A DNA stretch of 64,000 nt from NCBI RefSeq assembly GCF_910592395.1, contig NC_088317.1:11658001-11722000 (forward strand). Reading direction: 5' to 3'. The notes beneath the pieces are model-generated. The model was not told the origin of the DNA. It saw only the letters and a program-made list of their open reading frames with translations, and did not search any database. Of this stretch, positions 55,801 through 64,000 are shown in pieces. Source of the stretch: Lineus longissimus (taxonomy: Eukaryota > Nemertea > Pilidiophora > Heteronemertea > Lineidae). Within the stretch, counting starts at the first letter, position 1; every line of letters begins with the position of its first letter. A program made the translations under genes and the position numbers.

Positions 55801-56972
55801 ACAGCAGCAGCATCGAACACTACTCTCAATTTGTCAGGCTTTTTTGGATTGACAACTCCATGGTGTGGCAAGTAATGTGTACGGTCACTCGATTGACTAA
55901 CCTCTTCCGGGGATAGTTTACGTGCAAAGCCCTTAGAAATATACTTATTGATCACATCTCTGTACTTGTCGCGAAAAGTAGGGTTGTTGTTTAGTTTACG
56001 TTGCAATTGTTCAAAGCGGCGCTCTGCTTGTGGCTTATTATCTACAAGATCCGGAGGTTTCGACCATAACATGCTGACTTCATAATGACCGTTCTCTGTA
56101 ATACGTGTTGTTGTGTCAAGCGTGTCCTGTGCTCTTTTATCTTCCATTGAATAGGGGACATCTGTTGCATCGAGAGTACCAAAGCTTTCGGTTTTCCAGA
56201 ACCGTTCAACACTCTGTTCCAAGTCGGTGATCTTGTTGATCAGAAAGTTGTTGACACTCACATCATGTTCATTACCAGAACTATCAGGTTGAGTACGATC
56301 CACACCCATTACAGTCCATCCTAAGGGGGTATGTACGGCGATTGGCAGATCTACAGGGCCTTCCCGAACTTCTAGTTGTGTGTGGGCCTTGGTAACATTA
56401 ACCCCTATCAAAACCTTTATGTCTAGCGAGTCAGGCGCATGTTCCAAGTTCAAATGTTGTACATGTGGCCAGGATGAGAAATCTGCATTGGTACCAGCAT
56501 GAACCGAAAGACTAAAAGGCTCACTGAAAGTCCACGCTTCTTTTACTCTAATTAGTTGTTTGGAATCATTTTTGGGATCACTCAACCAAAACGATAGACA
56601 CTTGGACTGTTGTTCTGATAGCTTGCCACCAACGCCACACACGCGTAACTTTGATGAGGGACCTTTCAAACCAATACTTTTTGCAAAATCTTCTTGTATG
56701 AGTGTAGCCTGACTACCACTATCAAGTAACCCGTATGTATCAACGACCTGTCCACTGGGAGTGTGAATTCGCACCGGCAATGTCTGTAGATATACCACTG
56801 ATTTTCCTTTTTTCATGAAACCAACACCAACGGAATGGACGTCTGGCTTGCTTCCCTCCTTTGGCACGCCTGCTTTAGTGTGATCTGATGAGAAACTACT
56901 TTGAGCCAGCTTAGGAGCCAAAAAAGCTTCATGAAGGATGGTAGCATGCGATTTGCCGCAATCTTTCACTTA
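52893..56972 (-). CDS. BEL/Pao pol polyprotein
   Basis: About 1358 codons uninterrupted. In order: CKDCGKSH-like remnant VKDCGKSHATILHEAF at the start; retroviral-type protease GLLDSGSQATL (active Asp at about 83); reverse transcriptase with ISADVESMF (about 425) and HNFYVDDML (YVDD at about 506-509); an RNase H region with FCDASESAFAA; integrase zinc finger (HIGVNHAG...CRICHRRR); integrase core with DYFGPI, YSDNGTNF and PHMGGVWERLV giving D, D and E; and a C-terminal segment with LTPAHFLLG and NLSVDDVVMLNDNNEPRGNW. This order is that of BEL/Pao elements. The frame has no ATG at its head; it begins directly after two stop codons, so expression probably depends on joining to gag. Confidence 0.9.
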
Positions 56973-58388
56973 TCATCTTATCTTGAGGAAACATCCACTA
57001 GACCTGTGGGTAGTTTTGGTACACAGAAAACATCTGCCCTTTTCCTTAAACCAGGCTAGACGCTCAATTGGCGTTTTACGGGAAAATTTAGCGCATGAGT
57101 CCAGCCAATGTTCACCATTGCAAAAGACACAGTATTTCTTAACCTGGGTATAGGGTGTAGTCAATGTGGTTACCGTTTTCTTCACCTCATGTCCCTTCTT
57201 AGACTTGTCAATACTCTGATAACACGGCGAATTTGACGACAACGATGTAAAACGCAAAGCATTCTCTTTAGACTTCAGCCATTGATAGAACAACTCAACT
57301 GTTGGGTTTCCTTCGCCCTTCTTAACTACCCAATTCCCCCACGATTCTTGCATACTGTCCGGAATTTTGGAAGTCAAATCACACAGGAGACCTTTAGCTT
57401 GTAAATCTGCTTCGTAGCCCATGGCTTTAAACATTTGAATCAACTGAGACACATTTGTGAAAAAAGGACCCAAATCGCAAATACCGCGTAACTTCGGCCA
57501 CTGGCGTACCTTTCTAATGAAGCCATCAATTACCAGTGCTGGGTTACCATATCTATCCCTAAGTTCAGTCATTGCTTTGGGGTAATCCTTAGCGTCCAGT
57601 AACAGACCAAATACCTTGCTGCGTGGCTCCTGGCCTAAATACGTTTTAAGATAGCCTAACCTTTGCCCGTCAGTCAATGCGGGATTATCATGAATGAGGT
57701 TTTTGAATGACAGAAACCACTCAGGCCAGTCAGCCGGTTTACCACTAAAAACTTCTATCTTAAACTCAGGCAAACCTGGACCGTAGTGAACAAAAAACGG
57801 AGGATTCTGAACATTTGACTGAAAAGGCGCAGGTGGTTTATACACCTCCTGCTGTTCATGATTAGATCTACAATTATTTTCATGATGAGGATCCTGGATC
57901 CAAGAATCAACTTTAGTAGCAGATCTTAGTACAGGTGGTTGCACTTTCGCATCAGCTTTATAAACATTTTCATGCAACTCGAAACATTCGTCTATAGTCA
58001 TCATAGACACACTATCAGATTTTGAATTCAGTTCAAGTTCCTTCAGGTCATAACTAGCACGCGCGGTTTCTAGACGTTTCTGAATATTCAATTTGCGTGT
58101 TTCAAGTTCAATCTGTTCTGTCTCCAGTTCAGCACATTTTGTCTCATAACGAAGGCGCAGCTCAGCTTTCTTTAATTCAACGGAATTACATGTAGCTCGT
58201 TCACTGGATGACGAGTGTTCACGGGGTTGACTACCATCAGGAACTGCCAGTGTGTCAGGTTCGTCAAATTCATTGTCTATTTGTATACGGACGTCCTTCT
58301 TAGGGGTTTCGAGGACCTTCCAGGCGGTATCAAGGGCCTTAGCTGTTGGGCGTATCTGACGACCATACCGAGTTTTATGAGTAGCCAT
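56973..58388 (-). CDS. BEL/Pao gag polyprotein
   Basis: 471 aa, starting MATHKTRYGRQIRPTAKALD. A charged coiled coil at about residues 75-130 (ELETEQIELETRKLNIQKRL) is followed by the Pao-type gag core, FKIEVFSGKPADWPEWFLSF and GYLKTYLGQEPRSK, then knuckle-like cysteines CVFCNGEHWLDSC and CFLCTKTTHRSSGC. It ends KIR followed by TGA TAA. The pol frame resumes in phase with VKDCGKSHATILH, which looks like the next cysteine-histidine unit, so the stops fall inside the nucleic-acid-binding region. Confidence 0.88.
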   Translation of the reverse strand: MATHKTRYGRQIRPTAKALDTAWKVLETPKKDVRIQIDNEFDEPDTLAVPDGSQPREHSSSSERATCNSVELKKAELRLRYETKCAELETEQIELETRKLNIQKRLETARASYDLKELELNSKSDSVSMMTIDECFELHENVYKADAKVQPPVLRSATKVDSWIQDPHHENNCRSNHEQQEVYKPPAPFQSNVQNPPFFVHYGPGLPEFKIEVFSGKPADWPEWFLSFKNLIHDNPALTDGQRLGYLKTYLGQEPRSKVFGLLLDAKDYPKAMTELRDRYGNPALVIDGFIRKVRQWPKLRGICDLGPFFTNVSQLIQMFKAMGYEADLQAKGLLCDLTSKIPDSMQESWGNWVVKKGEGNPTVELFYQWLKSKENALRFTSLSSNSPCYQSIDKSKKGHEVKKTVTTLTTPYTQVKKYCVFCNGEHWLDSCAKFSRKTPIERLAWFKEKGRCFLCTKTTHRSSGCFLKIR

Positions 58389-58492
58389 GTGTACTATTTA
58401 AAACTACTCACCTGCCACGCCCTGCACTGAAGCTTGAGGAGCGGTGTCCGTATTTGGTACCAACTGGTTTCCTAATACTAGGAATTGTTTAC

Positions 58493-58934
58493 TGTAGCCG
58501 TCAAGGCCAGAAAAGTTCACACGACCCGTAATTCCTTTTTAATGTTCGGTAAACTGTAAGAAAACCATTTATTTGTTAATCATTAACAGGTATAATGTAC
58601 AGGTATTGGCTAAGAAAAAACTGAACAGAATATAATTTGAGAAATACAAGTTTAAATAACTCACCAATTCGTGGCTAGTTTACTGGGTAAAAAATACACC
58701 GCTCCAAGGGCATGGCAGAAGACTAACTAAAACAGGTTCCCTCAAGTGCACCCACAGCTCAGGCCCAGGTTAATTATATAAGCTATCTCATTAGGCCTAC
58801 TATTATTACAGCAAGTCAGAAACTCCACAAGGGCCTGAGCCATAACTGCAACAAAAGGGGACCAAATGTAAAATATAAAAAAGGTAACTTAAAGAAAAAG
58901 TAATTTGAATAAAAATTGAATGAAAACCTTCACA
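58493..58934 (-). repeat. 5' LTR of the BEL/Pao element
   Basis: 442 bp, by eye identical to the other LTR. It should contain the promoter for minus-strand transcription. Confidence 0.92.
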
Positions 58935-59073
58935 ATCGGTGTCCACTCACATGTACCAACCAAGTTTGAAAGGAAGTTTATTTGGACTTTTTCCGAGTTA
59001 GCCTCTGCCTGTAAATAGTGTAATGCATTTGCTGTAGTAAAAGTGGCTCTGACGATCATCTACAAAAGAGCCT

Positions 59074-59392
59074 ATTTAGCGGATTCTGCGGAAACTGGGT
59101 GGAAACGGCATAAAAACGGAGTGAGTTGACCGGTATTACAACATATAATAAACATATGTATTATTCCGTAAATATCAAATTGTATAAACCGCGGTATTTA
59201 TCAAGTAATAACTGAAAAAACCAACATGAAAAAAAATGGTTTGCATTTTTTTCTCATACAATTCCGACATCGCGGCCGTGGGGGAAAAACTGAACAATGG
59301 CGAATATTCCAAAGAATTAATTATATAAATGTAGATATTTTCCCACTACTGTATGGCTGTTTCCGCCCCGGTTTCCGCAGAATCCGCTAAAT
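59074..59392. mobile_element. 319-bp MITE with 34-bp inverted repeats
   Basis: ATTTAGCGGATTCTGCGGAA at 59074 onward is matched by the inverse ending at 59392, through ACTGGGTGGAAACGG versus ACCGGGGCGGAAACA. No target duplication is visible and no gene. Confidence 0.8.
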
Positions 59393-59560
59393 CGACATGG
59401 CCACTGGAAAATGTATAGGGGAGTCTATGGAGGAACCATGTGCACGGTTGCACTGGACAACCACATGTCTGCTAGAAATGCAGTAGGCCTATCATCTTGA
59501 GTTGGTTTTTAGAATGGCAATGTAGGCTATGCATCTATTCTAGGCCTATAGTCGGATTCA

Positions 59561-60631
59561 TGTCACTGGCGCCCTTTTTGGGTCGCTGTGCAAAAACTAT
59601 ACTGGGCCGATTTCTTAAAAGTTTTGTTTTTCTTGAATATAATTTCGGGACCCAACACAATTTCCAGGTTAGATATAGGCCTAGGCCTATGCCAATGAAG
59701 AAGAAAAAAATTGTCGACTTCGGAGCCCTTTGGCCGGCCATTATTACACTACGGACATAGTGATTATTAGCTCGTTCCGTCGCTTTATTATCACTACGAC
59801 TAGTCATAATATTTGCGGAGGATTTCGTCTAACGAATTGGCAGGATGCCAACTAGGCAAACCAATCACACGGTAGTCTGGCGGACACACCTCGAGTAACT
59901 AGACTAATGTATGTATGTGAATGCATGCATGACTCCACCAGTTATGCAGTTCAAACAGTGACATAAAACGGAGGAAATATTCCTACCGCCGCTGAAAACT
60001 ATTCCTTATTGACAAATAACAAGCATTCACTTCAGTCATGAAAGGTATATTTAGGATTTCGTAGTGTATTTCACCAGAAAATCATCGAATCGATAAAAAG
60101 ATGGCGGCAGAACTACACCTGCGATATACTAATTAGTCATGACCTATTGACCTTGGCCATTCGAAGCGTTTTGATTCGGTGACAGAAAATACCACGTGAC
60201 ATTGCTGTTCATCAGCAGCATTCCCAGCGATAAGTGGCAGCCGCTGAGATAACCAGAACTGGTTGACGGGGACGGCTGCCCAGGGAGCCTAGCCATTATA
60301 GGCCTAGGGGAACCTGGAGAGTGGACAGGCCCGACTTTTTTTAATGGATGGTTTAAAATGAAACTTGGTACCATTGAAGATACACATTAAACAAAATTAA
60401 CCTGAACGTTTCAGCAAAATGCATCTAGAGAGAAATAAGCAGTACAGAGGAGAAAATGTCAAAATCAATGCACTACGTCAATGTACACGACTACACACAA
60501 AAATATGATTTCGTAACCATGGTTACTGAAATATGAAAATCCTCTTGGGTCCAGAAATTAGATTCAAGAAAAACCAAACCTTGAAGAAATCGGCCCAGTA
60601 GTTTTTGCAGAGTGACCCAAGGGCAGTGACA
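59561..60631. mobile_element. 1.07-kb element with roughly 90-bp inverted repeats
   Basis: 59561-59655 (TGTCACTGGCGCCCTTTTTG...) pairs with the inverse of 60543-60631, sharing CAAAAACTA, CTGGGCCGATTTCTT and TTTTTCTTGAAT. The interior has no recognisable gene. Arms are diverged, so the insertion is old. Confidence 0.75.
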
Positions 60632-60676
60632 TTTACTTATGAATCTGACTATCTATAGGGCCTTTGCATCGCATGC

Positions 60677-61315
60677 ATTGCCAACAGTCCGGTCCGTCAT
60701 GGGTTTCTGTGAGTTGACAATTCACGGCTCTTCATGAGTTTTCAGAAATAGCGTTTTGTTGGCAAAAATTAACACACAAAGCCTGAAAGTCGACTTTGCA
60801 GACTTCTTTCTAGAATTATTATGTTCGCAGGATATTCTCAATATGTGACATCACAATGGGGGAAATTTTGAACCGTGACGTGTCATTTGTTCCCGATTTT
60901 TCGAAAATCGCTTGTGAAGAAAGTGTTGGTCACAAGTCATCATTTACCAAGAAACAAATCAATGTATGGTCGGTACTCTCACCTGCCAACATAGATAACA
61001 TCGTGCCATGTACACGAATTGACCATTCGAATGTACCATTTTTTAAAAAGAAGTTACGCTTTTTCTTTAAATCTGAACATATTTCGGTAAATCCATAGCG
61101 TGGCAGCCATTGCTCACGGAGAGTCATAAGGAATTCTGTTGTTGCCATTGTGACGTCACCTTTTTATTGGGAATACCCATTCCCATAGTGCATTGCAGTC
61201 TATCGAAACTAGGGACAAGTTTGTCGTTGTACTAGCGTTGTACTTCCTGTTTAGAGGAAATTTCATGCGATGCCATGAACTCACGGAAACCCATGACGGG
61301 TCAAACTGGCCAATG
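60677..61315. mobile_element. 0.64-kb element with roughly 38-bp inverted repeats
   Basis: CGTCATGGGTTTCTGTGAGT near 60695 pairs with the inverse at about 61282-61303 (one difference). Flanking bases remain similar for about 15 more. Two overlapping frames inside (60856-61098 plus, 60930-61148 minus) have no known domain. Confidence 0.65.
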
Positions 61316-62559
61316 GGCTTGTGGTATTCGACTCAATGACGCGATTGTTGCCATGGATTTTGCTAAAATACGGATTCGCATGCTCTTGGTGTATGCTTGT
61401 AGGTCGTGTGTCATATACTGCTCTAGACTATAGAAAAAGGTGAAGTTGTTACATTCAGCTTTTTTTTTCATCATTCATTTATGATTTTCTTGAGAAGTAG
61501 AAAAGCCATACAGGAAAGTGAGGTGTCGTTTGTTTGCTTATCTTGTTGCCTTTCAAATGAGACTGATTTCAAATGCCCCAGAATAAAGACAAAGGTGAAG
61601 GATGGTCAGAGAGAAAAAAAGCCAGGGGTGGAGCACGCGGCGGTGGAGGTGGCGGTGGAGGTGCAAGTACAAAAAACATAATTTTCATTGTTTCTACAAT
61701 ACAAGAGTCTATTTTACAAATCTAGTTTATTTCACTAGTCTAATACCAGTTGACACTGTATGGAAGCCACAAAGCAAAGAGTAAACTGTTTTGGTGGCAT
61801 TTCCAGAAGTGAGAAAAAACTCAGTGTTGACTGCATCCAAAGGGACTCAAGCTTGAATTTTAACACCAAAGTTCCCACTTGCACATGAACCACTTTCTTT
61901 GAAGAACATGGAAAACTAATGACTGGATATGATAGAGCAGAGTCTCCTCTTCATTTTAAAGCAAACAGAACTCAATTTGGGCAAAGAATAATGATTTTAC
62001 ATGTTTTTTTTCTGACGACTGTCTATTTTGAGAAAATGAAGAAAACGTTTGTTCATTGTAATGCATTATCCTATTAATTCTTGACGCTTTGTTGGCATTA
62101 TCTCGTTAATGGGTGATGATAAAAGAGAAAGAAGTATATTTTCTGATAGGCCTTGGGTGGCTTATTTATTGATATCCAAAAATCCATAAAAGGTCATTTT
62201 TGACCATGTAACACTTTTTACAAGCAGTTTGTGACTCACGACCTGTAATCCTCCAAAAGCAGGGGTTTCAGTTCAGCCTTTTAATATTTTTACGGCAGGC
62301 GGTATAAGCACCACGCCACCATGAGACCAGGCGGAGCAATCATGGACAATTCATGGTGGTTTTTAGTGATCCATTGGATTGGATCATCATCATCATCATC
62401 TTCTTCTCATTATTTTTAACGATGTATATTAACTATGGAATACGCGTGCGGGCGCCTTAACTGGTAACAAACTTAATAAGTCATTTTGTGCTGAGCAAGT
62501 CTATGAAGAACCAAACGAAAACGAAAATTTCCTAACTGCCAGCGTGCGTGTAAATGAGA
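61316..62559. other. No gene recognised
   Basis: Intergenic, with a (CAT)n run at about 62383-62401 and a GGCGGTGGAGGT tract at about 61640-61665. Confidence 0.45.
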
Positions 62560-62850
62560 TACATGTATGTACAATCCTTCGTCAGCTTTATTCATATCTG
62601 GTGTTGTCTCCTTCCCAGTGCTTGTCGAGATTACATTTAAATGATTTGATTTTACCGGAAAGTGACGACCGAATTTGGTAGCGCGTTCCAATCATCCACA
62701 GTCCTTAACTGGCTTAAGAAGAAAGAATATTTACGAATATTAGTCCTTGCTCTGGCTTTCTTTAATTTCCTTGTATGACCCCTGGTTTCCGTTTGTTGAT
62801 TATGTAAGTAACGTTTTGAGCAATTGGTGATCTTGCTCAAATAGTTTGTA
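62560..62850 (-). mobile_element. LINE 3' coding fragment
   Basis: On the minus strand, TRGHTRKLKKARARTNIRKY and VDDWNALPNSVVTF, then in a shifted frame NLDKHWEGDNTRYE and a stop. This is the characteristic C-terminus of a widespread family of non-LTR reverse transcriptases (RGHs-KL...R..FF..R....WN.LP..VV...NSFK..LD.HW). The rest of the element is absent and the frame is broken. Confidence 0.75.
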
Positions 62851-64000
62851 CAGTTTTATAATGCCATTTATTGGTTTAGCTCACCTCTCAGCAGAGCCAC
62901 TCCTGACGAGGGGGCGGTGGCTTAGTCCCTTGGGTGGTCGTGTTACCGGGGTTCCACTGTACTGAAATATTCTGCACATTTCAGAGCACCTGATCAATCC
63001 AACTTAAAAGTTAAATCTACATTCTTGTAAACTTGATGCTTATGCAAGAAGTGTCTCTTCCGTGACAAAAAGTTCCCTTCAAAATTATCAAAAATCAAGC
63101 CAAACCAGCCGAAAGAAGTTAAATTTCAATAAAACTGCTTTTGGAAAAATAAGTATACAATTCACCCTAACCAAAAAATCAAAAGTTCTTTTCCTCATGA
63201 CCACTTGAAATGTTGGCCCCTTGGTTGACATTACCAATACCATGGAATCACTCGACTTCTTTTATTCCCTATCCAATCTCGGTCTCCGTCTTAATCTTAT
63301 TTGTCTCAAAACCATCCAGTATTTATTATTCACGGAAATGATCTTTCAACTGTGATTGTGTACAATTTGGGTCAAATGGGGACCCACCTGTTTCGATCGG
63401 GGACGCCCCTCCAAAGGGGGACACTCATGATCAGAGCAACATGAAGAGTGATGTAAAGCTATACTATAGTATACAGGGTGTCAACATTTGTACATCAATT
63501 CGGAAGTTCCAAACCAACCGTGGGACATGGCACAAGGCCCATTTTAAGAGCATGATTATGATGTTCAGCCTTCAGGTGTTATGTGCATAATTGGGGACAT
63601 TACACACGTCTCCGTTTGAGTTGAGAGAATGATGTAAATTGGCTCGTCCCAAATGAGGCAGAAAATTCACTGCTAAAGGTGCAGCTCCACGTAAGACTTT
63701 TCTTGCGGAATCTCTCTATGGGCACTTTCCTAGATGTGAATGATGATACGTTGCTCAAGTCAAGGAAGAGTAAGGCAGATGTTTACTTGATTTTTTATTC
63801 TCTATCCAATCTCAGTCTCCGTCTTATTATGGTCTCCACACTCTCAGTGGAGACCATCTTGATATCACTAGGTAGGTAGGTTCTGTGTCTTGTTCTTCTT
63901 CCACACACGAAACATTTATGGAGCTTGTCCAGCCAAACTGCTGAATAGATCAAGGATCAATCACTCCAATCCCATTGAAGGAAATTCGATGCATGGAATA
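62851..64000. other. No gene; short internal duplication
   Basis: TCTATCCAATCTCAGTCTCC (about 63801) is a near-copy of sequence at about 63269 (CCTATCCAATCTCGGTCTCC), each preceded by a TTTTATT(C) run, suggesting a small dispersed duplication 530 bp apart. GTCTCCAC...GTGGAGAC near 63831-63846 forms a short hairpin. Confidence 0.4.

Larger units (their letters stand above)
52225..58939 (-). mobile_element. BEL/Pao LTR retrotransposon, minus strand, near-complete and young
   Basis: Two 442-bp LTRs (52230-52671 and 58493-58934) begin TG and end CA, and I see no difference between them. ATCGG flanks the element on both sides (52225-52229 and 58935-58939), a 5-bp target duplication. The interior on the minus strand encodes gag (58388-56973) and then pol (56969-52893) in the same frame. 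A purine tract AGGGGGGTGGC abuts the downstream LTR (inverse of 52672-52682). No primer-binding site is assigned with confidence. No envelope gene. Confidence 0.93.

Noticed and set aside
60856-61148. Overlapping frames as a gene in the 60.7-61.3 kb element
   Set aside because: Neither strand shows a recognisable domain, splice partner or conserved motif.
62383-62401. CAT repeat as a coding or regulatory element
   Set aside because: A simple microsatellite without further context.

Overview
This is eukaryotic DNA: coding regions are split by GT-AG introns, non-coding DNA is AT-rich and repeat-laden, and most recognisable genes belong to animal-type mobile elements. Short words such as TAGGCCTA and TACATGTA, THAP/Kolobok, BEL/Pao, Helitron and CR1-like elements, and stand-alone P2X7-type cytoplasmic domains together suggest a marine invertebrate (echinoderm, hemichordate, amphioxus or lophotrochozoan). 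I cannot narrow it further. I see no rRNA, tRNA, CRISPR or bacterial feature.

Layout. 0-1.2 kb: decayed end of a hAT-type transposase gene. 2.0-2.5 kb: likely LINE 3' end. 3.1-6.2 kb: six-exon Kolobok-like transposase fossil. 6.5-9.0 kb: a dispersed repeat (R1) inside a satellite. 9.1-10.05 kb (minus): two-exon gene for a P2X7-type cysteine domain. 11.3-12.5 kb: fragment of an unclassified transposon-like gene. 13.0-13.2 kb: satellite. 14.1-17.3 kb (minus): CACTA/EnSpm-like transposase gene with one stop. 17.5-20.3 kb: a probable host gene for a protein kinase with a SAM-like front end. 20.4-22.0 kb: second R1 copy. 22.8-30.4 kb: a tandemly duplicated host exon, one copy split by a foldback element and the other by an intact Kolobok transposon (24175-29502). 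30.4-33.2 kb: 5'-truncated LINE. 33.4-41.2 kb: decayed intron-bearing Helitron split by a 3-kb MULE-like element. 42.6-46.1 kb: fragments of an unrecognised multi-exon gene carrying a second foldback copy and tandem duplications. 48.5-49.0 kb: third R1 copy. 50.2-50.9 kb: MITE. 52.2-58.9 kb: young BEL/Pao LTR retrotransposon with LTRs that look identical. 59.1-61.3 kb: three inverted-repeat elements. 62.6-62.8 kb: LINE 3' fragment.

Main result. The Kolobok transposon at 24175-29502 has TTAA target duplications and an empty paralogous site 1.3 kb away. It carries two convergent, uninterrupted genes. One is a 3-exon, 824-aa THAP-domain transposase (minus). The other is a 2-exon, 222-aa protein with the cysteine-rich cytoplasmic domain known from vertebrate P2X7 receptors (plus). 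Both start codons lie 61-63 bp inside the same promoter module, GGTCACGTG then 16-17 bp then an identical 17-mer, one copy near each end. The shared promoter architecture implies that the P2X7-type gene is an integral part of the transposon. A second P2X7-type gene of exactly the same coding length (669 nt), at 9.1 kb, again converges on a Kolobok-like transposase gene, the fossil at 3.1-6.2 kb.

All exon boundaries were read by eye from splice consensus, phase compatibility and protein continuity. Family names rest on motifs I recognise, not on searches.
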